From: Lithospermum erythrorhizon
Taxonomy: Eukaryota; Streptophyta; Magnoliopsida; Boraginales; Boraginaceae
Reading direction: 5' to 3'
NCBI GenBank assembly: GCA_019722365.1
Contig: JADFUC010001010.1
Location: 124,001 to 188,000, forward strand
Length of the DNA stretch: 64,000 bases
The translations under genes were made by a program, and so were the position numbers. Numbering within the stretch: the first letter of the stretch is position 1; the number at the start of each line of letters is the position of its first letter. The notes beneath the pieces were generated by a model that saw only the letters and a list, made by a program, of their open reading frames with translations, made no database searches and had not been told where the DNA came from. Positions 25,015-37,707 of the stretch are shown in pieces.

Positions 25015-26765
25015 GAACAGAATTTGTTTAAGACTTCAAATCCCAGAACTAATAAGCTGCCACGTGATGCAACAGAACCAATCAAGTTAAGGCAAATGAG
25101 ATGTGACATAGCAATAACACATATTTATCAATAACGATGTCACTTCGAATATCAATATTAACAACAATCAAATCTAGTGCTCTCTCTTGTCTCTGCCTCT
25201 TCTAGAGACCCCTGCTTACTTCACCCTTCTATTGAAACTACGATATATAGTTTCCAAATGTTACCAAAATTTAGGTTCGTTGAAGCAAAAAATCAGTAAT
25301 ATCCGGTAAAATCTATTACTATGTTTTAATACAAATTCCAGAATCTGATATAAAGAGAGCTGCTCGTTAAGCACCAGATCTAACTAATCATGATACAAAC
25401 AATTATAGAACAATACACAAGCTCAAAAATCAATAATTCTCTAAAACAGAAGTTCAATCCTACACAAAAATTGTAGGAATCTGATATTCAATTGTCAAAA
25501 TAAACCAACTTTGAGGCCTTAATTGACCCGCGTAACTTCAAATCAATATTTCAGTCTAAACACACTAAAGTTTGTAGCGTTTGCATTGGAATATATTCAA
25601 AAAGCAGAAATGTGGAATTAAATTATTAGGGTTTCAAAACTTACCTACAAAATTATACTCCATTTCTCAATCACAACACATAAAAAAAATACTTCCTAGG
25701 TCAATTGAAAAATTCAACTATCAAAATTAAAAAATTGACCTTCTTTTTTACATAGAGGGAGTATAAATTGTGCAATTAAACACCCTCGAAAATTAAGCAA
25801 TTTCTTCTCAAGTGACCTAAGTCTCAGCTGAATTAGGAATTGTGGGTAGCAATTTCTGAGATTCTCATCCAAATAGTGTGAACACAGGATTAATTCGTTT
25901 TGACAAAAATATCCCTCAGCTAAATTTTCTTCTTTTGACCTTTTTATTTTTTCGGATCAACTATCAAAATTTGACAATTAATTACTGTAATTTTTATTTA
26001 TTTATGGTATTTTATAAAATTCTATGATTATGTTTGAAGGTGAGGGTAAAACTTAAAAATTAAATTAAACGAGGATAATTGAGATGAATTAAAGTGAATA
26101 TTTTAAAATATTGTTTGAATACTATTTTTAATTCATGTTTTATTTATCAAGTTGAATTGAGGTGAAGTAAAATTAATTAACTAAAATTATCATTCATCTA
26201 CATTATGTCATAATTTGGGAATTAATGAAAATAATGAATTTTTCTAACCTCGAGGCATATGTAACATCTTATTACAATTCGGATTTGCTGGATTTAATTC
26301 GTGTATTCAGTTGTTTAGCATTAGCAATAGCAAAATGTGTAATTCTCTTGGTTAATATGGTCTGTTTAAGCATATTTAATACGTTTCTTTCGTACTACTA
26401 CATGCAAAAGTGCATTGTAATAATTCCAGAACAAAGTGATTATTGCACATAAAGAACATGAGCATTCATAGCTTGTACATTGTTTTGTCCCTCTATATAG
26501 AGGAGTTACACTGTAATCCACTTTTTACATAATTCTGAAATGAAACTTTGAAATACAACTACTTCTCAAATTTCATTTTGTGGCCATTTGCTGAATATGT
26601 GAGGAAAACGAATTCTGCTTTGCTACTGCAACTCAATTGCAGTTGATACACCTCCAAAATGTTCTTTCATTGTCTGCTTCAGGAGCCGTTTTGTATCATC
26701 GACTCTCCGATTGCTTCCTAAGCACTGGGGAGTATGCAAATTTATCACCATACATTGAAAAGGAC
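25015..26765. other. intergenic between ZCCHC8-like gene and ICME gene
   Basis: The left part (25.0-25.9 kb) should contain the 5' leader and promoter of the ZCCHC8-like gene. 'tagagggagtata' at 25754 is a Stowaway-like terminus. AT-rich sequence follows and no gene is supported. The 3' flank of the ICME gene lies at the right edge. Confidence 0.45.
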
Positions 26766-29700
26766 CTAGAAGGGACTGATCTCGCGAGCCAACTTTAATA
26801 ACAATTCAGGAACAAGACGTCGCCTTGGAGGTGCCATGGCATCTTTTTGAAGAGCTTCTTCGTCATTAGCGTGTATGAAGGCCACTAAAAAGTCGAAAAG
26901 ATCCTCTTTGCCACCTCTTAGTGGATCCTGCATGAATCAAGATGAGAAAAAATGTACATATTATGAAATGCAGCCCCATGGACAAGGACGTTAAAAGAAC
27001 ATATAGATCAAGCATTACTAACTTGGAGGAACAGATCTGTGTGACTTTTGCCATCATAAACTATCAGCTCAGCTTTTGCGCCAGCATCCCGTAGAACATC
27101 CACAAATGTTTTACTGCACAATGTCAAGCACTCGAGGATAATTATGTGGTAACACAGAGATAGAAACGCATAGTCAAACTAAATTAATCAAATTTCATGT
27201 TGAGCTTAGTGCTCTGAGGATAATTCTAAGTTTACATAAAAAGAGATGGAAAATGCTCAGCTATCTTAATCAAATTTGACCTCGAGCTTTCAAAGATCAG
27301 TAAATTTTCATTCAGATGGGGGCTTAAGCTTTCGAACCTGATCTGTTTCGATTCCTAAATTGACAGGAAGTAGGATATTACCAAAGGGGCAGATAAACTT
27401 GGATAGTAGACCAGCAAAACTAAACATGAGTATCTAAACATACTCATATTCTGAACATAGTTTGGTTGAACAAATAATGTACATGTCGAGACATCAATGT
27501 GCTATTGCTGCATTACAGTGATTATCATAACTTGGTAGAAATTATAGTCTGGAAGAAGTTCAGACCTTGCATCCAACGGTATTGACCTATCAGCAGTCCC
27601 ATGGAAAAGGACTATATGAGGCAGCTTTGAAGCTGCATTTGTAGAGCCTGAATCCTGAATAACAATTTCAGGGGAAAATTTCGGCAAAGAATCTTCCCCT
27701 TCCATTACGCTGCACAAATAAGCACCAATCGTTCGAAATCAATATGTATGGAATACAGAAATTCAGGTTTAAATTATCCACATATATAATACTGATCTCA
27801 AGAACCTTAGAAATATGGAGCGATACAAGCCTCGGTTGTGGAAATGATCAACCAAACTTGATAAATTGTACCTGTCAGTAAAGCAAGAGGTAAGCATGTC
27901 TGTACAGGTCACTTGTCATTTGGCAAAGAAAATGATAAAAGAAATTTATCATAATCATTGATTGGAAACAAAATAGGAAGTTTATTGTTTGATAAAGGAC
28001 TCTGATTTTGATATATACACTCCAAAAAAATACTAAATGTATCCTTCATTTATCTCACCATTTTCTACAAACAAGACGAAGTGGGAATTCATTGGGGCAA
28101 AAAAATAGACGTAATGCTCAACATTTGGAGTGAGTTTAAGAAGGTTTGAGTTCCTTTAACACTTCCACATACAAAACTGATAACATGATGATACTTACCC
28201 CCCAGATAAACCAAAATAAGCATTTATCTGTGAGACACTCCACGAGACACTCTCTCCTCTAGATTCCTTAACTGCCTGCTCCACGAGAACACAGGACAAA
28301 ATGTGAGCACCAGCTGACTGACCCATTAGATAAATCCTGCAGGAACCATGTCATAATAAGAGACGAGTGATTAAAAAACCATAGAAAAAAAATAGAGAGA
28401 CCTCACTTAGATTGTGGATGAATCATTAACAACATTTTATGTTTTGTTTTTATTGATGGGGACCTTTACGGTTAAACTCTTTTTCACTCCTTAATAATTT
28501 TTTATCAACATACCCATAAAGCAAAGCTCAAATTTAAATTACTGCATTAGGCCCCATAGAAGGGTGATATTCCCAAGTACACCATGCTATGCCTCTCAAT
28601 ACTATCTCCCTTTTTGGGGAGTGGCTTTAAAGGAGCTCTCTAAACTACTTTTCTGTTGATATTACAAATTACACCATTTTTCGCATCTCAACACTATCTC
28701 CCTTACTTGAGGAGTGTCTTCAAAGCTGTTTGCTAACCAGCGGGAGAATCAGTGATCACTGATCAGAAGCAAAATTTCCACCCCCAACCATGCATTCTTT
28801 CGTTCTTTTTTCCGATAAGCTTACTTAGAAGCCCGACTAAAAATACTTGTCCAAAGACTCATGACAGAAACTAAATAGATATTAAAGCAACCACTATGAA
28901 CAAGTATAACGGCCTAATGCCCCACACCTGTCTGGGTCACCTCCATATTCTGCAATGTTGTTGCAAACAAATGAGACACCTTGAGAGACATCTTGAACCA
29001 TGTCACTGATTGTCCCTTGTGGAAAATTTCTGCCCATAGATACATAATACAGAAAAACGTTACGTAAGAGACCAATGAAGTTTATTACGGAGTATTAGTT
29101 TACTTTAATAGTGATGACAGAGGTGTCACCGCATCTTGATCTGAGATAGATACCTGTAATCAAGGCATGCCACTATGATATCTCTTTCTGCTAATTGTAG
29201 ACCAAGAAGAGAACCCCAAGCCTTATACCTGTAATATGAAAAGATTGTGCAAATACCAGATGATGAAAAATCACTTACTGAGAGTCCCTCAAATTGAATA
29301 GTAATGACTAATGTGGATCGTCATAGTAAATAGTCAAAGAAGCTATATGTAGCTTAGTCATTTGACTACCTTGATGCTCATATATACATGTTTAATGAAA
29401 GACATCAAATATTAATTATGTGCTGGCGAAAGTTGAAGGACATAGTCTGTTTACACATCCCAAAGGGTCAGCCTTCAATAAGGGTGAAGTCTTCATCCCA
29501 TTATTAGACCAAGTGCACATGGGCATACATATTAGGAATGAGAAGGGATGGAAAAGGAAGTATGCTGTAATACCTTCCATAATTCAGGTGCAGTTACGTT
29601 AACAGGTTACAAACATCCCTCATGATCTACTTACTTCTTTACTTACACTGGAAAGAGTGGGAATTCCTGTGTCCATGGTGATTTTCAGCTGAACATGGAA

Positions 29701-31598
29701 TGCATTATCATACTTGAGTACTAATAGACAGTCACATGAGACGCTGCTGGTCATTCCCATTCTGTCTGACCTTTACAGTTAGAATATGTTAAACTTTAAT
29801 ATTTAAATTGGTTTTTATCTTTCTAAGGACCTGTAAATATGATGCATGCACTTTTGGCGAAAATAGGAAAATAAACATGACAAGAACATCCAGTTGAATT
29901 CATATTTTGAACTACAACCGACTAAACAAGAAGGATGATAAGAAGAAACAATTAAGTAGTCGTACTTACCCAATTATCCAAGCACCTCCAGTTACAAATA
30001 TGACAACTGGCTTTGGAGCATTTATCTCTATTGGTAAGTAGAGATCCAACCTGAAAATACATGTTTTTCATAGATTGATATTTTAAGAGTTTATGAAGGA
30101 AACGTTTTTAGACACTAAATCTTACATGAAATATCTACCTGTTTCTGGGTTGATCTCCATAAACAATGCTCCGACGTACTTGTTCTGAGAAGAAATAACA
30201 ATACGCAACTGCCAAATGATGAGAGAAATAGATTTAAAATCATATTTGTTGACACTATACTGTTTTGGTATGCGCAGATGAGAAACGGAGCAATGCTGGG
30301 CAACAAATTAGTAGATCATTGCATACATAATGTTGCAGTAATATATCCTATATACCTTGGAGAAAGCCAGGCATTAGCAACATGGCATACAATCCAAGCC
30401 CAAGGAGTCTTGTGATCCAACGGTAACCTATCCTGAATAAGATCAACTATCAAAATATTATATATTGAAGATAAGGGTTTGGAGGAACCTGAGAAACTGA
30501 ACGCTAGAAATCCTAAAGAACTAAAACACTGTTCATCTTCTCCAAATCACCATATTTGTCTTATCCCTTACACTATTGTTAATTTCCACGGAAGCTTTGT
30601 GAAAAGATCGCACAATTCATCAAATTAAAGTTCTTCACAAAACATCAAAATTTGAATTATTTTTACTTAAAAATTGTTTAATTAATCTTCTTTGCATATA
30701 TATAAATTAAGGCGTGTGGGACGTAGATGTAGAACGGGGCGGAAACCTAGCTCTTAACATGATGAACTCTTTGTACAGGAACACTTTAAGGACCGTATCA
30801 GTGAACACCCATTAACTCTTTGTTCAAGAGCCCAACCATTATTTCTATTAGAAAAATGGCACCAGTGCACCGCAGATCCCAAACAAGTTAGTAAAAAGAA
30901 TTAACCCCCCTCTCTACCCCATACTCCCCCGTCTTCTTCCTCAGACGGCCTAAAATCAATAAAAAAATAGCACCAGATCATAAACATCATCTACCACACC
31001 CCGTTTCTTGATCAATTCTGAAACAGTATGAAGTAATTGATTGCTTGGGCTGGATTGGCTTCTTGGTGTTGAAAATGTGTCGGACAAATGCTGGCAACGG
31101 AACCAAATGACTCATTACATATATAGTATTTGCACTTCATTCTTGGGTCAATTCGGAAACAACAAGGTTAGTAATATCCAGTCCCTCTTATCCCGCTTAG
31201 GGAGCCTCGTTGTTTGATAATGAAAAATCACAAATTCAACACTGACGATCTTTTTAAAATGGGGGAGTAGCAACATACATAAAAATAGTCGAATTCAAAA
31301 TTTAAAAAGTCAACCATCAAAATTCAAAAATAATTCCCTAAAGTTAGAAGAGTACGTACCCAAGATAGCTAAGCAGGTGAAAAGTAAGGTGAGTAAGCAA
31401 ATAAGTCTCCGCAGCCGCGTGTCCTATGTCTCGGCTCAATGAATGTTGTCGACATAGCCTACGTGGCGGTGGTGTTGACTTCGTCTTCTCTATTCCCCTC
31501 CGCCGTATCTTGTGGCTCATGGCGGCGGATGTGGGAGGACAACTTGCTAGCCTAGGGAGAATTGACACCGTTGACTTATCATTTTCTTCGTTGACCAT
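26766..31598 (-). CDS. ICME: isoprenylcysteine alpha-carbonyl methylesterase (ICME family), complete, 11 exons
   Basis: ICME removes the methyl ester from prenylated C-terminal cysteines of proteins; in Arabidopsis it acts at ER/Golgi membranes and affects ABA signalling. Exons (minus): 31360-31598, 30356-30432, 30139-30208, 29970-30050, 29154-29228, 28928-29029, 28199-28336, 27806-27871, 27566-27709, 27023-27113 and 26766-26927. They join in frame to about 414 residues, close to the family length. Exon 1 is basic and ends [13 protein letters not shown]; exon 2 ([20 protein letters not shown]) is a membrane segment. [19 protein letters not shown] precedes the oxyanion region VTGGAWIIG. The catalytic triad is visible: Ser in LMGQSAGAH (exon 7), Asp in [10 protein letters not shown] (exon 9) and His in DGKSHTDLF (exon 10). 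The C-terminus is [14 protein letters not shown]. The start is the first ATG in frame. It could equally be an ICME-like paralogue. Confidence 0.95.
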
Positions 31599-34025
31599 CG
31601 CCGGAAACTTAAGGAACTAAAAAAGATTGTCTAATTTTCAATTTTGATATTGAGTTTTAAAATTCTGTTTATAAATATTTTTATACTCTTGTATAATATT
31701 CGATTAAAATTATGTTAATAAATATATGTTGTAGTATAAAATTATGTTTTGTGTATGGTATTCTTAAACTAATTTAATATTGATAATTATGACTAAATTC
31801 AAAATTATGCATGTTAATTTAGTCTATAAAAATGAGTTAATTTTGACTTCGGAGTATTAAAAAATAAATTAAATAATTTTTGGAAATGGGGGTAATAATA
31901 AAATGAATTGAGCAAAAAAATGGTGTATGTATGGAGAAGGAGAATAGGAATATATATTGATTTTGAAAGATGACAATTGAATTGGGACACCGAGGGAAAA
32001 AGAATACTCATTCCGTTTTTTTAGTTGTTATTTTAGCAATTTACATAAATTAAGTTAAGAAAAAAGCTTAAAAATATATTATCAAAAATGAAATGACAAT
32101 CAATTAAAACAATATCATTTGCTAATTTGCTTATTTTAAGAGAAAAAGATTAAAAAAGTATCAAAAGATATCAAAATTTTAAAACAAAATTATTTATTAT
32201 GCTAAAATAACAATTATAAAAATAATTTTTTTTAGCATTGGCATTGTGATATTGATTGAAGACAGGTGTGTTACTGCACTACATGTCTTTGTGTCTTGTA
32301 CTTTCCAGATCTTGTCAGACCATATCACGCGACCCAATGCCAATGCTCACACCAAATTAATTTCATTGTGATATTAATAATATCTGGTAACATTGTTAAA
32401 TTAATTTCATTTATTGAATGTTTTATTTTTAATTGGAATATGGATTAGGTATTTGATTTTTATGGGTGACATAATTTATTTATTTTTAATAATAGAATAT
32501 TAAAAATATTTAGTATCATAAGTCAAACTCTTTCAATGTTAAAATTTATATTTAAAATTAATTAAAAATGTCTAACTTAAATGAAAGTTATTATTTATCT
32601 TCATTATCAAAATCTCAATAGAATGATCTAAAAAGAATCAAATCTAAAATATAACAAATAATCTACTGCACGCCTCCCTCTAAAAACTCTACCCTCCATC
32701 TTCAACCTTAAAATAATATTTAGTAAGAACAACCACTATTTTACGGCATATTCTTACCCTTTTATATTTTATTTTTAATTTTATTTACATTTGCAATATT
32801 TTCTTTACATATTTTTTGTGTAATATATATATATATATATTAAGAAGATAAAAGATTGCTCTTTCGATTTCTTCATCAAATTTAAACATACTTATGTATT
32901 TAATTTATCCGACTATGCAACTCCGATATTTTACAAGAAATTGGTTGAAAGATTATTTCGGCCGAAGATGCCCAACCATCGAAGACGGAGAGACTTGGAG
33001 ACAATGTGAATTTGATCAATATGGTTAGATTACATTATTGTATTTTCTTTTGCGACGAATTTCGATTGCTATCTATCGACAGTTATTTTTAGGATGGACT
33101 TTAATTACATTTGATGCATATGTATCCCTAATTCGCTTGTATTCAGTAGTAATTCTACAGTTTATGAATGAATATCAATTATCGATTTAAATTAAAAAAA
33201 AATCTAAAATATAACATGCTTCGATTTTAAAAATACAATACACAAATTATTGAATATAGAGTTAAATACAATCTAAAATTTAACTTTATCTAATTAACTT
33301 TAGTGTTAAATAAATACGGAGTACATCTTAAGGTATGTTTGAATTGAAGTAAACCTATAACAAATTTTAAATTCATTATGTTTTGAGTTTTATTTTTTGT
33401 TTTCAATTAAGTTATACTATTTCCGGTTTTTTTTTGATTTTTTCGTATATCGAGTTGAAATTTTGACCATTAATTATTAATTACTATTTGCTTTAATAAA
33501 TATAAAATTTATATCATTACTCATTTTTCAAAATAGTTTCATAATATTATTTTATTATATTTTTCAACATATACAAGAATTATTAATACCAAAATTATAC
33601 ATCGATATTTAAAAACGAAAAATAAAAATAAAATGAAGGTAATATGATTCGCTCATCTACCTAAACGTATCCCATTTCAATCATATTCAACATAATTCAA
33701 TTCGAATCATCAATTCATCTTTACAATTAAAATAGTATTCAAAGAACATTCTAAAACGTCCAAACATAGCATAAGAACAATCATTTGAGCAAAATAACCA
33801 TTTAGGTTTTGCTTGTTCTTTGCTCTCTGTTCAGTCACTTTCCCAATTTCTTTCTACAGTAAAAATTACTGAACTTTATCACCTACTTGGCAAAAAACTA
33901 GCAAAAATTTCTGCTTGAATTTGAAGTCTTTTGTTGCCGAAGAGTTACTGATCAAAGAAAGAATTGAAGATTGTCCCAATAAATTGTCCAACTTCAACAA
34001 CCACTAGAGTTGAAGAAAACATCAG
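31599..34025. other. AT-rich intergenic region with MITE pieces
   Basis: This holds the ICME upstream region (no clear TATA box), a MITE at about 32005-32217, a (TA)n tract at 32823-32841 and several 'tacggagta'-type scars, such as 33317-33325. Nothing else is recognised. Confidence 0.5.
32005..32217. mobile_element. Stowaway-like MITE (Tc1/mariner type)
   Basis: The left end 'tactcattccgttttttta' resembles Stowaway termini. 'gttgttattttagca' at 32023-32036 is mirrored by 'tgctaaaataacaatt' at 32200-32215, an inverted match of about 15 bases enclosing about 160 bases of AT-rich, non-coding sequence. The outermost right terminus and a TA duplication are not clear. Confidence 0.55.
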
Positions 34026-34040
34026 TTGAACCTCAAGATC

Positions 34041-35192
34041 ATGTCAAAACATTTGCCTCAAGAAGTGGTTGAACAAATAGTCTACCCATCAAATCCCTTG
34101 TTTGTTTTTCAACAGTTTCCAAAAAATGGCACAAAATTATTACTAGATTCAAGCCACTTGGTAATCACACTCTTTTCTTGCTTGGTTTTTCTCATTCAAG
34201 AAATGATTATGTTTTTTGCCTACATAATGATGGAGCACTTGAAGAATATGCTATGCATGTATGGAATGAGGATCAAGTAGACAAGAAAAATACAAAGAAT
34301 CATGATTTTCAATGGTTTGCTTTGTTTTTCTGATGATGAACACCTTCTTACTCTTTGGAATCCATCGATTCGTAGTTCTTTGCTTCTACCCAAATCAGAT
34401 GTAGAATCAGTGACAAATGAGAGGTATGCCTTTGGTATTGTAGTTGATCATATAACAAATGATTATAAAATACTTAGGATTGTTGATTTTAAGTTGGTTG
34501 GAGCTAAAATTGAGATTTTTAGACTGAGTACTGGTTCTTGGGAAGTCCTCAATTGTCAGACTCCTTTTGAATTCTTGGATCATCGTCAGCTTGATTTGAA
34601 AGGGGTATCTTATTGGGTTGGAGTTAATTTTAATGCTAACTTGATATTAGTTTCATTTAATTTGCATGAGGAATTGTTTGGTTCTGCCAAGATACATGTG
34701 CCTGATGTGATTGATAATCGTTTCTCGATTGAATGTTTGCTACGCCTATTCTTGTTTAATGAATCACTGGTCTTTATTCACTCTATTGATATTGAAGATG
34801 ATGATTCTAGTGTAGTTCATGATGTGAACAATTGACAGTTTTCACTTAAGGAATCAGTTGTCTTCATTCGCTCTGGTGATAATAAAGATTACGATGCGGG
34901 CACTGGAAGGACTTTCTCTAGGGGTAAAGGGTTATTCATGTCTACATATAAAATCTGGGAAATGGATGACTGAATGCAAATCTGTGAATATATGATGTAC
35001 GATCACTTCTTATGAACGAGCGCGTGCGCGGCCACTTGGATTTAGGGAAAATGGTGAATTGCTATGGCATGTAGAGGGAACAAAGTTGATTGCAAAAGAT
35101 CTTGAAAAGGGTTCACATACATGTCTTGGCTATATCAATGCAAATCTTATCAGGTCATGTCCATATTATGTTCAAAGCCTGGCTTTATGCTG
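34041..35192 (+). pseudogene. F-box protein (F-box associated domain type) with frameshifts
   Basis: F-box proteins carry substrates to SCF ubiquitin ligases. Pieces of one such gene lie in order but in shifting frames: LPQEVVEQI then KSLVCFSTVSKKWHKIIT (the F-box, split by a frameshift near 34080), GFSHSRNDYVFCLHNDGALE, a 177-codon frame (34302-34835) with GLLCFSDDEHLLTLWNPSIR, YKILRIVDFKL and TGSWEVLNC (type-1 F-box associated repeats), then YDAGTGRTFSRGKGLF and finally PLGFRENGELLWHVEGTK to YVQSLALC, stopping at about 35192. At least four frame changes and an in-frame stop after VHDVNN exclude an ordinary single-exon F-box product. Confidence 0.85.
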
Positions 35193-35198
35193 AACTGT

Positions 35199-35342
35199 TA
35201 TACACACACCAAAACAGTAGGAAGTTGGGGGTGAAATGACTATTTTGCCCCCCTATTTGTAAGTGTAGTAGTTACAGAAATAATGCTCAGGGGTAAAATA
35301 GTCATTTCAGTGCTAAAAAAACACTATTTTGGTGTGTGTATA
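35199..35342. mobile_element. MITE with 16-base terminal and nested inverted repeats
   Basis: 'tatacacacaccaaaa' (35199-35214) is the exact inverse complement of 'ttttggtgtgtgtata' (35327-35342). Inside, 'tgaaatgactattttgcccc' (about 35234-35253) pairs with 'ggggtaaaatagtcatttca' (about 35290-35309) with one mismatch. The whole 144 bases could fold into one long hairpin. It sits just after the F-box remnant stop. No coding capacity. Confidence 0.85.
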
Positions 35343-35559
35343 TTGGATCCTGGCTTTATGGAAGGGTTCAAAATTTCAGACTAGAGACAATTCCTGAAGC
35401 AATGGACCAGGGAAAGATAAGATTCTTTTGCACTGATCCAATACGACAATTTTACTCTATTGTGTAACTTTATAAAACAGGATCAGAATTAGATTATTGA
35501 TTTGTTTTTTTTATAGTTAAAATTACAATAATTCTCAACCACCCTCCCCTACAATGAGA

Positions 35560-37608
35560 TTATTGATTTGAATAATGACGAAACCAGCAGAATTTATATG
35601 CCTTGTCCGATGCTTCTGCTTCATCATCTCTGCTGTGAATCCACCACAACAGATTCGTTAGCGAGTTCCCATCGTCATGTCCTTGCAACGTCTTAATCTT
35701 ATCTAAAGCGCCATTTTTATCATAGATTCCTTCCAAGGCATACACAAAGCCTTTCCATCCTTCTCCAACGCCTTCCCTCGCCAGTGATGGTAGGGTCCAC
35801 TGTACAAGTTCTTTAACATATTTGATATCAGAAAATACCATTTCAGAAATAGGCAACAGAGGCAATAGTTGAATGCCCAGCCGAGTCTCTCTCGAATCTG
35901 GTGGAGCAAACCAAAGGCCACTATCCCTCTTATTCGACCAAAGAACGCCCACAACTCTATTCTCTCTGGTGAAGTCCTCAGCATATAGGGTGTCCTCCTC
36001 TCGGACGTGCCACCAAGTTTGAGCAGATCGAATCTCAAAGGCAGAAATGGTTGATGCAATGGAAGCGAGATGACTATCCCCATAGGCAAATCCCATCAGA
36101 GCAGCTGAATAGTATGCATTTATTGCTTCACTCGTGCTCTCTTGATTCCGGCCATCTGCAAATTCTGTCAGCCCTCCTGCCCAAGAGTGCAACTTCCAAA
36201 AGTCGAAGTTCCTTACTCGTGTATATTTTGCATCTGGTAGCTGGCTTAAATTCATGTAGTCAGCCATAAGTGAATAAGCTTGAGTCTTATACTTCGTTCC
36301 CCACGAAGGATCAATCTTCGCAAGCACAGCAATTCCATAAAGAAAATAGCCGATGTGATAGTGATGATCATTATAGATTCCAAATCCAAAATCACCTCCA
36401 GAATCTGTAGATCCTTGTTTAGTAACAAGTCCACCCCATTTCCTATCATACAAGAACCCATTAGCACTAAACGTCCCATCCAACCATGGCTCAATGGCAT
36501 CTTTCAGAAACTTCTTAATTGCTGGGATAACGTCCAAGTAAGACACTTCCTCAGCAATCAACGCAAACCTTGCAGCTCTCGCAACCAATTTCCCATAAAA
36601 ATAAGACGACGTAGTGGAAATAGCCTTAGCATCCAATGCCGCAACATCTTTAACTAATGCATCAATTATCTCAGGGTATGATTCTTCTTCAACGCCTTTA
36701 ATCGAATGCCAAGTTACTGAAACCGGATCAGTTTTCAAAATCCATGAATCACCAACAACACCAACAAGGTCCCCATCAATGCTCTTATACTTAAACCCCT
36801 CCATCACACTTAAAGAACTATCGCTACGATAAAGCAATTTGCGATGAAGAGGATGAGCTAGCATCAAGAGATCTCCTCCTCCTCTTGTATCCCATTTGTA
36901 CTCTAAACTAAATGGCTTGGTAAAAGTAGCAGTACCACTTACAGGGTAACAAGAACTGAACCTATCAAGAACCGCTTCAGCGTTCTCCCCTGAATCAGGC
37001 AATATGGTTAAACGAATTATGCCAGAGAAGGCATTTGCACAAGTAATACTTGACCTATCATGTGTCAAATTAATCATCTTATCAGCATACAAAAGCCATG
37101 TCTGACCATTATCAAGCTTGATAGTATATTTGGTTTGTGCAGTATTTGCATGAAATTCAAGAATGCCATGAATGGTAGTTATAGAAAGTAACACATTGCT
37201 CATAACATTACATGTCAAGAAAGGGCTGCCTCGTACTAAATAGAACCTTAAATTACTCGAAGGAAGATCCAACGTGACACTGAGATCGTCGAATGCTGAT
37301 ATAACATGGTTCACATTGGGGTTAGGATTGTTCAACACAGAGATGGTTAAATCAGCATTGAAAACTTGGTAAATGAATGCGATGCTGAAAAGCTTAGAAG
37401 GGTGACAAATGGTGAGAGAAGAGAGCGAGGAGTTGATCAAATAAGGGTGGATGTATTGAGCTTGATCGCCATTTTTCAGGACAAGGTTTTCGAAGAAAGA
37501 GTTTGTGGGGAGAGGTAAGGAAAGGAGCTCTGGTGCAAAGAATGTGGAGGGATCAGGGAGGACTGTAGATTGAGTTTGAGGGAAGAGGAAAGGCTGTGTT
37601 GGTGTCAT
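35560..37608 (-). CDS. GH81 endo-1,3-beta-glucanase, complete and intronless
   Basis: GH81 enzymes cut beta-1,3-glucan (callose or fungal laminarin-type glucan) by inversion. The single 682-residue frame reads from MTPTQPFLFPQTQSTVLPDP to FCWFRHYSNQ. The N-terminal beta-sandwich region includes PLPTNSFFENLVL (about 34-45) and GQTWLLYAD (168-176). The catalytic (alpha/alpha)6 half has SYFYGKLVARAARFALIAEE, then DFGFGIYNDHHYHIGYFLYG with the proposed acid Asp414, and HSWAGGLTEFADGRNQESTS with E490/E494 as base candidates. Length and motifs are typical of plant GH81. There is no signal peptide, as in other plant members, so secretion by the classical route is not indicated. Long antisense frames within this gene are shadows. 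Confidence 0.96.
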   Translation of the reverse strand: MTPTQPFLFPQTQSTVLPDPSTFFAPELLSLPLPTNSFFENLVLKNGDQAQYIHPYLINSSLSSLTICHPSKLFSIAFIYQVFNADLTISVLNNPNPNVNHVISAFDDLSVTLDLPSSNLRFYLVRGSPFLTCNVMSNVLLSITTIHGILEFHANTAQTKYTIKLDNGQTWLLYADKMINLTHDRSSITCANAFSGIIRLTILPDSGENAEAVLDRFSSCYPVSGTATFTKPFSLEYKWDTRGGGDLLMLAHPLHRKLLYRSDSSLSVMEGFKYKSIDGDLVGVVGDSWILKTDPVSVTWHSIKGVEEESYPEIIDALVKDVAALDAKAISTTSSYFYGKLVARAARFALIAEEVSYLDVIPAIKKFLKDAIEPWLDGTFSANGFLYDRKWGGLVTKQGSTDSGGDFGFGIYNDHHYHIGYFLYGIAVLAKIDPSWGTKYKTQAYSLMADYMNLSQLPDAKYTRVRNFDFWKLHSWAGGLTEFADGRNQESTSEAINAYYSAALMGFAYGDSHLASIASTISAFEIRSAQTWWHVREEDTLYAEDFTRENRVVGVLWSNKRDSGLWFAPPDSRETRLGIQLLPLLPISEMVFSDIKYVKELVQWTLPSLAREGVGEGWKGFVYALEGIYDKNGALDKIKTLQGHDDGNSLTNLLWWIHSRDDEAEASDKAYKFCWFRHYSNQ

Positions 37609-37700
37609 GGTGGGGGTGGGGAGGTTGTGTCGTAGACAATGGTAGCGAAAGAATGTAAGATGTCCTATTTTTTCCCGAGAAGGGATAGAGAAAAGAGCGC

Positions 37701-37707
37701 AAATATA
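37701..37707 (-). promoter_or_regulatory. possible TATA box of the GH81 gene
   Basis: On the minus strand this reads CTATATTTG, about 93 bases upstream of the ATG at 37608, a plausible TATA position for a short leader. Judged by sequence only. Confidence 0.3.

Noticed and set aside
35703..36832. Several long open frames in other frames or on the plus strand (for example 36280-36657)
   Set aside because: They are shadows of the intact 682-residue GH81 gene on the minus strand and have no motif of their own.
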